Positions 7,063 to 18,400 of a DNA stretch of 64,000 bases are shown here, piece by piece. Position 1 is the stretch's first letter. Every line of letters begins with the position of its first letter. The DNA comes from Inquilinus sp. KBS0705 (GTDB taxonomy: Bacteria > Bacteroidota > Bacteroidia > Sphingobacteriales > Sphingobacteriaceae). The notes under the pieces were generated by a model. The model searched no databases. It saw only the letters and a list, made by a program, of their open reading frames with translations, and was not told where the DNA came from. A program made the position numbers and the translations under genes. Location of the stretch: contig VCCI02000003.1 in the NCBI GenBank assembly GCA_005938025.2, forward strand, positions 372,001-436,000, read 5' to 3'.

Positions 7063-9387
7063 TTAGTTACGTGGTATGGCTGTACCTTTTATTTGATACT
7101 CTTTTGGCGGTGTTGCGCCTAAAAGGTTCTTTACAAAATAATCCCATCTGCGGCGCATCATATAAGGCGAGTACTGGCCGTAGCCATGTGCGCTGTTAGG
7201 AAATATCACCAGGTCGTAATCCTTATTGGCTTTTTCAAGGGCTTCAACAACAAGCAGGGTGTTGTATGGCGGTACGTTATTGTCAAGCATACCATGGGCA
7301 AGCATTAGTTTGCCTTTAAGGTTTTTAGCATAGGTTTGGTTAGCATGGGCTTCATAGTCGGAATTTTCTGCTAAACCGTCGTAGCGTTCGCCCCAATCAT
7401 CCTCGTAATTGCGGTTATCATGGTTGCCAGATTCGGATATCCCCACTTTAAAGAAGTCAGGATAACGGAACATTGCCGCAGCGGTTGCAAAGCCACCGCC
7501 CGAGTGGCCCCATATACCCACACGGGTGGTATCGATAGGGTATTTTTGCGCTAACTGCCTAATGGCCGTCACCTGATCGGGCAGCGTGTTTTCAGACATG
7601 TTACCATAGCTCATATCATGGAAACTTTTTGAGCGGCTTGGGTTGCTTGTACCCTCTATCAATACTACAATAAAGCCCAGTTCGGCTAATGCCTGATTGT
7701 CACCGCGCGATGCAGTGAAGTTAAAGCTACCTACACTTCCGCCCTGCGGGCCGGGATATATGTAATCAATAACCGGGTATTTTACATTGGGGTCCATTTT
7801 TGTTGGTGTAAATACCAGGCCATAAATATCGGTAGTACCATCATGCGCTTTTACCGATACTTCGGCGGGAGCTTTCCAGCCGGTAGCAGCCAATCGCGAT
7901 ACATCGGTTTTCTCCAGGTTGGTTATCAGCTTGCCACTCATATCACGTAAAACGGTAACTGGGGGCATATCTGTTTTTGAATAAGTGTCAACAAAATAAT
8001 TCTGCGATGGCGATAAGCTAACCTGGTGCGATCCGGATTCGGGCGTGAGCAGGGTTAAACCTTTGCCATTAAAGCCAATTTTGTAAAAGTAAGAATGATA
8101 AGGATTGCCCGGCTCGCGGCCATCGGCTAAAAAGTATAGTTCGCGTTTTTTCTCATCAACTTTCACTAAGCGGGTTACTACCCAGTCGCCTTTGGTGATT
8201 TGATTTTTTAATTTACCGGTGATAGCATCATATAAATACATATGGCCCCAGTTGTCGCGCTCAGAGTACCATAATATTTCTTTTGAGGCGGGTAAATATC
8301 GCCAGTTAATAGCATCACGACCCGATTCGAATTGAGTTTTTACAGTTTCTTCAAATACCTCACGTACAGAACCTGTAGTAGCATTAGCTATACGGAATTT
8401 CTCGTTCTTGTGATCGCGTGAGGTTGATAGGAAGGCTAATTCGCTGCCATCTTTGTTCCAGTCGTTATCATCAAAAGTGCCGCTGCTGGCAATATCATCG
8501 CTTAATGTAGCGCGGTGTTGGTCTGCAGGTATTTGCAGGCGCACAACTTTAGGATTTTCCACATCTATAATAACCCTTTCTATCATGGTTACATTTTTAT
8601 CGCCGGGTAAAGGGTATTTCCAGGCTTTAAGGGTTGGTTTGCCTACGTTGGTAGTAACCAGGTACATATCGCTGCTTTTGCGCTGGTCTTGCTGAAAAGT
8701 TGATATCTTTTTTGAATCGGGCGACCATCTTAAAATAGGGCCATCGCTTGATGTCCAGCCGGCGTTATCTGTTGCATAGCCATAGTCTTTAACCCCGTCA
8801 GTAGTTAGCTGGGTTTGTTTGCCTGTTGCTACATCGCGTACCCAAAGGTTATAATTTTTTATAAAGGCTGCTTTACTACCATCGGGCGAAAGCACTTCAA
8901 GGCCGCCACCACGGCGCCTACCCTGCATACCACCTTTTACTGCTGCAGATTTTGTGGTATCAGCAATAACTTGGCCCGATGTGGCATCATATTTCCATTG
9001 CTTTCCATCCGCTGTAAAAACTATTGATTTGCCATCGGTCGAAAAGTTGCTTATGGTTAAGGGTAATTTATTAGCATCGTACTTAGTGCCGCTGGCCGTT
9101 GAAAGTGCCGCAGCCAGTTTAGCATGATCAAATGCCAATGAGCGTGTTTTTTTGGCGGGATCTACCAAAATAAATTCGGTTCCTTGCGCGGTTTTTACGC
9201 TATACCAAAATTTATCGCCGGGCAACCAGTTGGGGTAAACGCCGGCCCTGTCGATATACGGCGAAGTACTGTACGACATGAAGCTTTCGGCTCGCTCATA
9301 ATCTTTGGCTGTTAGCGTTTTTGCCTGCTGAGCCTGGGCGGTAAGCGCAATGGTAAAAGCGCCTAAGATGAGTAAATATTTATTCAT
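7063..9387 (-). CDS. Secreted prolyl-oligopeptidase family (S9B, DPP IV-like) peptidase
   Basis: The 774-residue protein has a Sec signal (MNKYLLILGAFTIALTAQAQ), an N-terminal beta-propeller region (DPPIV_N, about residues 100-470) and a C-terminal alpha/beta hydrolase domain. The catalytic serine lies in GHSGGG near residue 628; the Asp in HGMLDNNVP near 698 and the His in NSAHGYG near 734 complete the triad. It should cleave dipeptides after Pro/Ala from peptides in the periplasm or outside. Full family length, no defects. It is a single-gene unit. Confidence 0.93.
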   Translation of the reverse strand: MNKYLLILGAFTIALTAQAQQAKTLTAKDYERAESFMSYSTSPYIDRAGVYPNWLPGDKFWYSVKTAQGTEFILVDPAKKTRSLAFDHAKLAAALSTASGTKYDANKLPLTISNFSTDGKSIVFTADGKQWKYDATSGQVIADTTKSAAVKGGMQGRRRGGGLEVLSPDGSKAAFIKNYNLWVRDVATGKQTQLTTDGVKDYGYATDNAGWTSSDGPILRWSPDSKKISTFQQDQRKSSDMYLVTTNVGKPTLKAWKYPLPGDKNVTMIERVIIDVENPKVVRLQIPADQHRATLSDDIASSGTFDDNDWNKDGSELAFLSTSRDHKNEKFRIANATTGSVREVFEETVKTQFESGRDAINWRYLPASKEILWYSERDNWGHMYLYDAITGKLKNQITKGDWVVTRLVKVDEKKRELYFLADGREPGNPYHSYFYKIGFNGKGLTLLTPESGSHQVSLSPSQNYFVDTYSKTDMPPVTVLRDMSGKLITNLEKTDVSRLAATGWKAPAEVSVKAHDGTTDIYGLVFTPTKMDPNVKYPVIDYIYPGPQGGSVGSFNFTASRGDNQALAELGFIVVLIEGTSNPSRSKSFHDMSYGNMSENTLPDQVTAIRQLAQKYPIDTTRVGIWGHSGGGFATAAAMFRYPDFFKVGISESGNHDNRNYEDDWGERYDGLAENSDYEAHANQTYAKNLKGKLMLAHGMLDNNVPPYNTLLVVEALEKANKDYDLVIFPNSAHGYGQYSPYMMRRRWDYFVKNLLGATPPKEYQIKGTAIPRN

Positions 9388-9392
9388 GATGA

Positions 9393-9416
9393 GATCAGTG
9401 TTTTAAAACACTAATC
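9393..9416. promoter_or_regulatory. Long palindrome in the leader of the S9 peptidase gene
   Basis: The core AGTGTTTTAAAACACT (9397-9412) is a perfect 16-base palindrome; adding GATC and AATC flanks gives 12-base arms with one mismatch. It lies 6-29 bases before the start codon, where a bound repressor would block expression. The regulator is unknown. Confidence 0.4.
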
Positions 9417-9512
9417 TAAAATAAAATAACTGTTTTTAAGGGCCGCACCTGCTTGGTATAACGATTGTTACAGAATAGACGTGCTGTATGCACTTAAAAG
9501 GCTGCATCTATC

Positions 9513-10079
9513 TTACCGTATGTTTTTGCGTATGCGGCTTAATGATGTAGGTGTAACACCAATAAACGATGCCAGGTATTTTTGCGGTATTTTTTGCAGA
9601 TAAGGGGGCTTGCTTAACAGGTCGAGATAGCGCTGCTCTGCCGAATCGCGTTGCAGTGCGGTAAAACGGTCTATCAAATTTAATACCGCATCTTCCCAAA
9701 AACGGCGCATCATCTCCTGCATTTTGGGGTGGGTTTCATATAGTTTTAATAGTTCGGTTTTGGGTAAGTACAGTATTTCGCTGTCTTCAATGGCTTGCAG
9801 GTAGTACTTGGATGGTTGCTGGCTTATAAAGCTATAGATATCAATAGCCGAGGAATTGTTAAACGCGAACCATACCGATATTTCGATGTCATCATCAAGG
9901 TAGTATAGCCTCAGGCATCCGCTTTGTACAAAAACCAGGTCGTTACATATTTCACCCTCATGTAACAGGTATTCGTTCTTGCTTAATTTCCGCGACCGAA
10001 AACGGCCTACTATATCGCTCAGCTCAACTTCATCAAGGCTAACATAGTTGTTAATAAAGCTTTTTAGTTCGGCGGTCAT
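9513..10079 (-). CDS. Crp/Fnr family regulator (cyclic-nucleotide-binding fold)
   Basis: A 188-residue protein with an N-terminal cNMP-binding beta-roll (HEGEICNDLVFVQSGCLRLYY near residues 40-60) and a short C-terminal helix-turn-helix (YLASFIGVTPTSLSRIRKNI). This is the common Bacteroidota type in which the cAMP phosphate-binding Arg motif is not conserved, so the ligand is unclear. It sits alone between the peptidase and histidine kinase genes. Confidence 0.85.
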   Translation of the reverse strand: MTAELKSFINNYVSLDEVELSDIVGRFRSRKLSKNEYLLHEGEICNDLVFVQSGCLRLYYLDDDIEISVWFAFNNSSAIDIYSFISQQPSKYYLQAIEDSEILYLPKTELLKLYETHPKMQEMMRRFWEDAVLNLIDRFTALQRDSAEQRYLDLLSKPPYLQKIPQKYLASFIGVTPTSLSRIRKNIR

Positions 10080-10143
10080 TCAAATGTATTTGCTGCTAAT
10101 TTCAATAAAAAAAGCATCATTTTATCAATTATTAGCGATGTGT

Positions 10144-11562
10144 TTATTTAACAGGCAAAACAAACCAAAATTCCGACCCTTTGCCTTCCTCGCTTTCAAC
10201 GGCCAGCTTACCACTATGTTTTTTAATGATCTCTTTTGAAATATACAGCCCTAAACCCAGGCCCTCAAATGTGTTTTTTGATATGGCCTCCACCCGGTAA
10301 AAGCGGTCGAATATATTTTTTTGTTTATCCTTTGGTATACCAATTCCATGATCTTTCACGGTTACTTTTACCATCGCTGATTCAATATGAAGTGCTATTT
10401 CTACAACATTTTTACCCGGCGAGTATTTTATGGCGTTATTAATCAAATTGTTAATCACCTGGCAAATACGGTCTTTATCGCCATATATATCCGTTGGTAT
10501 TTGTGACTCGTAAATAATTTTGTGTGTGGTTTTTGATGCCTGTGCTGCTGCTATTACATCTTCAATACATTCATTTATATCAAACCATTCAAAATGATAT
10601 TGCAACTCGCCAGCTTTTATGCGGGTAATATCCAGCATGTCGTTTATCAGGTTTAGCAGCCTGTTTAACTGCGCTTCCATACGCGTAATTAGGCCGATAT
10701 CCTTGTCGCGGCCTTCCTTTTGATGGCTGCGCTGTAATAATTGTAAAAATCCTTTTAATGCGGTTATAGGTGTTTTTAATTCGTGCGATGCCATCCCCAC
10801 AAAGTCTTCCTGCTGCCTGGCCCTTGTAATACGCTCAGTAACATTTCGGTAATGAAAAACCACTGCTTTAATATAACTGTCTTTTAAAAGGTTTATGGCT
10901 GTACCTTCAATCCATATCCATTCGTTATTTTTAGTTTTTAGCTGATGTAAAAAATCCGTTATCTGCCCGTAATCGTTACAAAGCTTTAAAAATTCATAAT
11001 CAAAAGCTTTGTATTCGTCGGGGTGTATCAGGCTGTATAAGGTGCGGCCCATTAAATCTTGTTCAGTGTATCCCAGCAACTCTTTTACCGAGGGTGATAT
11101 ATACTTTACACCGCCATCAATATCAGTCATTAAAAACCCTTCAGAGCTTTTTTCGATGATGCCCCTAAACCTTTGTTCGCTTTGCGATAAATTAGTGTGC
11201 ATACGCTCTATGGCACGCAGTAAGCCGGCAAACAATAGGGCTATTATAAGAAACAAAAATATGCCGACAATAAATATAGGAGGCTCCATAATGTGCTTTG
11301 GCAACAGGAATAAAAATGCGCACGAGGAGCTACACAATGCGCCTACTAATGCTGAGCGGCTGCCACCATATGCCGCGCTTAAAAACAGCATACCAAAGTA
11401 TATCATAAATGGCGCGCGTTGCCCAATAACAGATAGTGGATTAAGATTGAGCCAGGTTGCTAATAATGATGCGGTTAGTGGCAGTAGCACTTTTAACCAA
11501 TCGGGGCGATTAGCTGACCTTGCAACATCCCATACTTTTATCGACGAAATATTTTTGATCAT
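10144..11562 (-). CDS. DUF4118-PAS sensor histidine kinase
   Basis: The 472-residue protein has a DUF4118 (KdpD-like) bundle of about four membrane helices (residues 22-116), one PAS domain with PAC (about 128-245), the HisKA dimerization domain with phospho-acceptor His260 in MASHELKTP, and an HATPase_c domain with N box (NLINNAIKYS), DHGIGIP and GLGLGLYIS. It is an intact kinase and has no response regulator beside it, so its partner lies elsewhere. Confidence 0.93.
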   Translation of the reverse strand: MIKNISSIKVWDVARSANRPDWLKVLLPLTASLLATWLNLNPLSVIGQRAPFMIYFGMLFLSAAYGGSRSALVGALCSSSCAFLFLLPKHIMEPPIFIVGIFLFLIIALLFAGLLRAIERMHTNLSQSEQRFRGIIEKSSEGFLMTDIDGGVKYISPSVKELLGYTEQDLMGRTLYSLIHPDEYKAFDYEFLKLCNDYGQITDFLHQLKTKNNEWIWIEGTAINLLKDSYIKAVVFHYRNVTERITRARQQEDFVGMASHELKTPITALKGFLQLLQRSHQKEGRDKDIGLITRMEAQLNRLLNLINDMLDITRIKAGELQYHFEWFDINECIEDVIAAAQASKTTHKIIYESQIPTDIYGDKDRICQVINNLINNAIKYSPGKNVVEIALHIESAMVKVTVKDHGIGIPKDKQKNIFDRFYRVEAISKNTFEGLGLGLYISKEIIKKHSGKLAVESEEGKGSEFWFVLPVK

Positions 11563-11815
11563 TTAAAATCAGCATAAATGTACAACAGCAATATAAAAAT
11601 GTAGCGGAAAGGCCTTTATAAGGCGATATATGTTGTTTAAAATTACTACTTATTTATCATTTATTTATCATATACAGCCGGCTATGTATTCCGTTTTAAA
11701 TAATATGTATAAATTCAATGTTTTCATTTTAAGCCATTTATGAAATTAGTTAACATAAAGATAACATTGAATTGATTTAATATTAATGTAGCTTTGAAAG
11801 TAATTTATACTATAT

Positions 11816-12133
11816 ATGAAAAAAGATAAACGATCCCTACTTAAATCGGCCAAAAAAGCAATTAAGAATGATATAAAGCTTGGCCTTATTGCCGAACTAA
11901 AAAAATTAACAGCTACGCATGTATCAAAAAAGCTGGATAAGAAAATAGAAAAAGGTGCCGAGCAGTTGGCAAAGAAGATTGCCAAAGAAATTAAACTCGA
12001 CAAATTGGCTATAGCCGAATCGACCGATGCTAAGCCGGCTAAAGTTGCCGAATTAAAAACAGCCGCACCTGCGGTTAAAAAGGCAGCTACTGCAAAACCG
12101 GTTAAAGATGCACCGGTACCATCTGCAAGCTAA
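11816..12133 (+). CDS. Lys/Ala-rich small basic protein
   Basis: A 105-residue protein with a strongly basic, helix-forming N-terminal part (many KK pairs, residues 1-70) and a C-terminal AAPAVKKAATAKPVKDAP tail like that of histone H1-like proteins (Hc1/AlgP type). It could bind nucleic acid, but no defined domain is visible. It is followed directly by a strong terminator, so it is a one-gene unit. ATG at 11816 follows an A/T-rich leader. Confidence 0.6.
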   Translation: MKKDKRSLLKSAKKAIKNDIKLGLIAELKKLTATHVSKKLDKKIEKGAEQLAKKIAKEIKLDKLAIAESTDAKPAKVAELKTAAPAVKKAATAKPVKDAPVPSAS

Positions 12134-12150
12134 TTAAGCTTTTGTGATAT

Positions 12151-12186
12151 AAAAAACCCCGTTGCCTTAAGGCAAACGGGGTTTTA
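12151..12186. terminator. Rho-independent terminator
   Basis: GC-rich stem (ACCCCGTTGCC / GGCAAACGGGGT) with a TTAA loop, flanked by A6 and T4 tracts. It is placed to end both the basic protein gene on + and the small secreted gene on -. Confidence 0.85.
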
Positions 12187-12201
12187 ATTTTTATAGGAAT
12201 A

Positions 12202-12417
12202 TTATATTTCTTTAATATTCAACTTTTTTACGCCATAAACTCCGGCTAATACTACAAAGCCTACTACCCATTGGTCTAAAGGAGTTTCCAGATCCGGGTC
12301 TTCGCAGTTGGGGTCAATAAATGGGTCGCACTGTGCATACAGCTTTAATGATGAGCATGTAACGAGTAAAAAGATGCAAACCGTCCAAAATATCCTTAGC
12401 TTTTTTCTTTTAGTCAT
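12202..12417 (-). CDS. Small secreted protein with a C-terminal sorting-tail pattern
   Basis: The 71-residue protein is a signal peptide (KLRIFWTVCIFLLVTCSSLKLYAQ), a short acidic Cys-containing stretch (CDPFIDPNCEDPDLE) and a C-terminal tail PLDQWVVGFVVLAGVYGVKKL. The tail has the layout of the PID-CTERM type sorting signal known in Bacteroidota: P-L/I-D, a hydrophobic helix with AGxxYG, then a basic end. It starts 5 bases after the stop of the giant surface protein, so both are probably one transcript. Role unknown. Confidence 0.6.
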   Translation of the reverse strand: MTKRKKLRIFWTVCIFLLVTCSSLKLYAQCDPFIDPNCEDPDLETPLDQWVVGFVVLAGVYGVKKLNIKEI

Positions 12418-12422
12418 AATGG

Positions 12423-15400
12423 TTAGTTTTTTATGAATTTTACGCGTCCTACAAATGTGTTGGTTGCTGCATCAGTTATCTCTACCAAATAAACCCCTTG
12501 CGTTAACGATGCTACATTTTGGCTTATAACATTAGCCCTTGCTTTTAACGAGGCCTTTATTACTTTAAAACCAAGGCTATTATATATAGCAACCGAATAT
12601 GAGCCATTACCCAAAGGGTTATAGCTTATATTTATCTCGTTTACAGTAGGGTTGGGGTATGCAGTTATATTAACCACCTGGGGTGTTGCAGCGGTATTAT
12701 TATACGTTAATGTTTTAGAATAAGTATAGGTACCATTTTGGTTATATTGTTTTAAACGGTAATAGTTAGCTCCTTTTAGCGGTGCCGTATCTATAAAGCT
12801 ATATTTAGTTAAAGCAGTATCCTTAAGGCTTTTAACTGTGCCTATAATGCTAAATTTAGTTGTTGTTGCGCCACGTTCAATCTCAAACCTATCATTAGCT
12901 TTCTCGTGTTTGGCTTGCCATGCAAGGCTAACGCCAAGGCTTGTTTTTTGCAATGAAAAGCTAACCAGCTGAAAAGGTAACACCACCTCGGCTTTGGTAA
13001 GGCTAAGTACAAATCGCTCGGTGCCGTAGGTTGCAGCTATGGTTTTATCAATAGTAAAGGCATAGCTTGTATTTTTTGCAACGGTAACCGTTTTATTAAG
13101 GTAATTATCTTTTAGCGTTAGCTTGTAGCCGGTAGTTGCGGTTATATCTGTAAATACCAATTTTACCGCGCTTGTAACTGTAGCGTTAACTGATAGTTTT
13201 AACTGGCTTACCAGGCTTATATCTGGCATAAAGTTAACCGCAAGGGTTTTAGCATCGCTTGATAGCGAACCCAGGCTAACTGTATTTCCTGCGAAATAAA
13301 CGGCATCATCTGCCGATGTTGCCGATGCGCCTGTTTTAAATACAACGGTAGTCTCGTCCTTCGATTTATTGTCGGTTAAATACAGGCGTAAAAACTTGGT
13401 TATGGCAACTGCCGCGGTAGCCTGCCTATTTTCGGGGCCTACGCTTAAAAGCCTGGCCGGGGTATTGCTAACTTTGCTGCCTTCGGTAAAGGTTACACTG
13501 CCGGTGTTACTGGCATCAAGTACTTTTACAAAGAAGCCCTGCCCGGTTTGTATGTAGCGCGAGCCGCCATTATTACCAACGCCCCCAATGTATGTGGCCG
13601 AACCACCACCTGCTTTTAAAGTTACCACCTGGTCTACCAGGTTGGTAGAGTTGCTCAATATGGTTGCCCAATCTATAGTCGACGCGTAGGGGTTACCCAC
13701 AAAATTGTAACCGTTTACAGGATCGCCGGCGTTATGGGTATTGGTTAAACCGCTTATGGTTATAGTGTTTTTATTGATAGGCCCTGTAAAAGTAAGGGTA
13801 ACATCTTCAGGCAGGTCAAATGGCGCATTAAGTTTACCGTCAGGGTCGCTGCGGTCACCTCTAAAAAACAAGTAAAAACCCTTGCCCGGTGTTGCTGATT
13901 GATTGATAGTAGCTATTGGCGTATAAATGCCCGTAGTGTAGGGTGGCTCGTTATAGGTTTGCAATGTTACCGCATTAGGTATGCCTGTACCGCCTAAATC
14001 AAAACCATTAGCCGTATTACCCGGCCCGGTTATAAACACATAGCTCTGCATTTGCTTGTATGTTTTATTAACCAGCGCAGCATCATTTATTGGTGTAGAC
14101 ATTGCACGGGTACCACGATAGATATCGGTACCGGCACCTGTAATAAACGTTTGTACATTAACATTGCCGGTAATATTTGTACCTGCAGGCAATGCAGCTA
14201 TACCGCCGTTCCCGCTGGAGTCTGATGCCATAACCAGGTTGCCGTTTGCAGCTAATGTGGCTGTGCCGGCCATGCTAAGCACGCCTGTACCTGCTACATT
14301 GTACGTACCGCTATTTAATGTTTTTGTACCGCTGTTGCCAAAGGTTACATTTTTAAAAACCACACCATTGCCGTTATCGCTTCCGCCGTCGTCTAATAAT
14401 TGTGCAGTGCCTGTAAATTGTACGGTAGCACTGTTGGTTTGCAAATCTACCTTACCATCGTTAGACGACCAGTTACCCTTAACAGTTATGGTTCCTGCTG
14501 TAGCAACTTTATTACCGGCATCTGTAAAAAACAGATCTGTATAAGTACCCGGCACAACGGTTTGGTCGGCAGGGCCATTGTAATCTATATCAACAGTCCA
14601 TGTTTTTGAGGCAGGGATAGGGGTGCTTCCGATGTTTTGGGTATGCAGAGTGTTAGTGCCTGTATTTGTAAAGCTACCGCCAACAGCCAGGCTATTAAGG
14701 CCCATGTCCAGATCGCCGCCAATAAGTGATAACTGCCCATTTATAGTATAGGTAGCTGTAGTGGCCGGCATCGTTGCACCCTGTGAGTTATCAATAGTTA
14801 AATTGTTTACGGTTGTGGGCAGGCCGGTACCAATAGTTTGCCCGTTATCGCCATTATAAGTATAGTTAGCCCCCGTGCTCATGCTTATGGTTCCGCTGGT
14901 TTGTATACTGCCCGATGCACCTGTTGCTGATAAGCCGTCATCATTACCGGTTAGTAAGGTGCCGCCACTGTTTAAGGTAAATGTGCCGCTTGATCCATCT
15001 ATTACAGATGTGCCAAAATCAACAAGTGCATTACTGTTAATTGCAAAGTTTACCGCCCCCGAAATGGTTCCGCCGGTTTTGGTGTAGGTTTGCGTTGTAG
15101 TACCGTTAAATGCGATGTTGGACGCTGTTGAAGTACCTTTTTGTAAGGTTCCGCCCCCCATGGTAAAATTGCCCGAGACATTAAGCGCCATAGTTCCGCT
15201 TGTGGTATTCATTATCAGGTTACCGCCAGACAAGTTAAAATCCCCTGCGACTGTTAATGTACCACCGGTGCCACTCAATCTAAAGCTTCCGGTGCCGGTT
15301 GATAATACGGAAAAGTTCTTGGTTGATGCTGCAACAGCGGAATTAAATGTAATACCACTAATTGCAACGTTTTGCGACGGGCAATTGTAAATAAAGTTGC

Positions 15401-18400
15401 CAAATGACTGGTTAGTGTTTGAAATGGTCCCGGTTGCGCTGGTGTACCCAATTATTTCGCAGGTAGATGCAGCATTCCAGGTAGCGGTAGGTATGGTACC
15501 TACGCTTGTGGTATAGTTATGCTGATATTTACCGCCTGCTGCAAAAGAAAGCGCGCCGGTGGTAGTTATGGTGCCGGCATTATTTAAAACGCCGCTTACG
15601 TCAAATGGTGTAGCTACCCCGCTGGCAATGGTAAGTGTTACGCCACTATTTACATTTACCTGCCCTGTGCTGCTTATTATTACCTGGTCTACTGTTACGC
15701 TGGCTGTAACTGTAATAGTATCGCCGGGCATAATGGTTATAGTATTTGCCGCAGATGTTGGCGTAAGCGTCGCGTTTTGCCAAGATACACCACCTGTAGA
15801 ACTTTGCCAGTTACTTGCATCGTTCCAGTTACCCGAGTCTCTTGTACGAAAGTAATCGGTAGTAACCGTAGCCGGCACACCTACAGGTACGCTTACCGTT
15901 GTGGTAATAGCACCCTGCGTGGCGGTTATGGTTGGTAACGGCGATGTTGAAGTACTTTTAATTGTGATTGAAAAAGTTCTTGTGCCTGCGGCCAGTGCAG
16001 CAGCGGCTGGTAATACAGCTGTACCGTCTGACGAAGTGATGGTTACTGTACTTGTTACGGTTGTTACTTTATTGTAATAAGCATCAACAGCATTTACTAT
16101 TATGTTGAAGGCAGTATTACGTGCAGGGGGATTAGCAGTACCCGTTGCGCCGGTGGCAGTACCCGGTGCGGCTGTTTCGCCGGGCAGTAATATTTGCAGT
16201 TGGGTGTAAGTATTTGTGTTTACCGTTGTAGCGGCACTGGTAGATGCTGTTTTTGTACCGTCGGATGCATCTGTGGCGGTTACCGTTCTGGAGCCTGATG
16301 TTTTAAGTATTACACTAAACGTTTGCGAACCCGATACTAATGCGGCATTAGCAGGCAATACGCCGTTAACATCCGAACTGGTTATTTTACCGACATCGGT
16401 AACGCTGGTTACAGTGTTCCAGGCAGCATCAACGGCTCTTACTGTTACCGTAAATGCAACACCTGCAGTGCGCGCACTTGGTGATCCCGTTTTGCCTGTA
16501 GCCGACCCGGCAGAATAACTTTCGCCGGGCATTATTAATAAAAACTTGACAAAAGCGCCAATATTAACAGTTACCGAAGGGCTTGTATTGGCTGTTTTTG
16601 TATTATCAGTAATATCGCTGGCTGTTACAGTGGCAGTACCCGGTGTTTTTAATGTAACCGCGAAGTTTGTTTTTGTACCTGCCACAAGCGCGGCGTTTGC
16701 AGGTAGGGCAGCTAATGGGTCGGTAGATGTTATGCCCATTGTTTGGGTAACCGTAGTATTTCTATTCCAGTTAGCATCAACCGCGTTTACCGTTACGTTG
16801 AAAGAGGTGCCTGCCGACTGTGCGTTTGGAGTGCCGGTTTTACCCGTGGCTGTTCCGGGCGCTGCTGTTTCACCCGGTAATAATATTTGCAGCTTGACAA
16901 AAGCTCCGGCACTAACGGTGACATTTGGGCTGGTATTGGCGGTAATGCTGATTGTGGTAATATCTTTTGCCGTTATTGTTTTTGTTCCGGTTGTTTTAAA
17001 GGTGAAGCTGCGGGTAATAGTACCCGACGAAAGCGCGATGTTTGCAGGTAATGTAGCATTTACATCTGTAGAGGTAACGCCTACTACATCTGTTACCGAT
17101 GTTACCACATTCCAGGCAGCATCAACCGCGTTTATCCTGATGGTTAAAGCAGTACCTGCTATTTGTGCCGACGGCGTGCCGGTTTTACCTGTAGTTGTGC
17201 CGGGTGCGGCAGTTTCGCCGGGCAATATCAGTTGTAATTTTACGAAAGTGCCAACATTTACTATAGTTGACGGGCTTGTGTTAGCTGTTTTTGTATTATC
17301 GGTAATGTTACTGGCTGTAACGGTGGCAGTGGTTGTAGCAGTTCTTAAAGTTACACTAAAGTTTTTAGTACCTGCCACAAGCGCGGCATTAGCGGGTAGT
17401 ATGGCATTAGCATCGTTAGAAGTTATTCCTGCTGTTTGCACAACGGTATTTACAAGGTTCCAGCTGGCATCAACAGCGTTTACCGTTACTGTGAATGCTA
17501 CACCTGCGGTGCGGGCGGTAGGTGTTCCGGTTTTTCCTGTTGCTGTTCCGGGTGCTGCTGTTTCACCTGGCATAAGTATTTGCATTTTGGCAAATGCACC
17601 TACACTTGCGGTAATTGCAGGGCTGGTATTAGATGGTATAGCCGGTGTGGTTATATCGCTGGCCGTGATCGTTCGGGATACGCCCGCTGTTCTAAAGGTT
17701 ACACTAAAAGTTCTGGTACCTGCGGCCAATGCGGTATTTGCCGGCAATGTGGCATTTGTTTCGGTTGAGGTTATGCCTGCAACATCGGTCACTGTAGTTA
17801 CAACATTCCAGTTAGCATCAACAGCGTTTACAATTACGTTAAAGGCGGTACCTGCAACCGGTGAAGTTGGTGTACCTGTTTTACCTGTGGCCGATCCTCC
17901 GGACGCCGTTTCGCCGGGTAACAGTATTTGCATTTTTGTAAATGTACCGGCTACCTGCGATAGCGCACCTACACTTGTACCGGTAGTAAAGCCGGCTATA
18001 GTGCCCGTGCCCGATGTTCTGGTAATATTTGCGCTTGCAATTGTGCTTTTAACTGTGCCCTGCACTTGCAAGCCACTAATAGTGATAGCATTTAAGGTGG
18101 AGCTCCCTGTTACAGTATAAGTTACGGTAACAGTATTTGCAGTAACTACAACACTTGCAGCCGATACGTTACCTGCGCGGGATACACTACCCACGCCTGC
18201 TGAAAATTGCCAGTTTGTTGGGGCGGTGAGTACGAAGGTTACATTGGTGCCGGTGGTAAAATCAGTATTAGTACCACTGCCTATTACAATATTGCCTAAG
18301 GTGGTAAACGCAGCGCCGGCACTGCCCGATGATTTATCGGCAGAAATTCCTGTTCCACCTGTTGCTGTAGTTATGGTAGCAGTGGCGAAACTATATGTAA

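Noticed and set aside
16546..18120. Forward 524-residue open frame opposite the giant repeat protein
   Set aside because: It mirrors the repeat codons of the T9SS protein, has no domain or signal, and several similar shorter frames run along the same gene; codon bias explains it.
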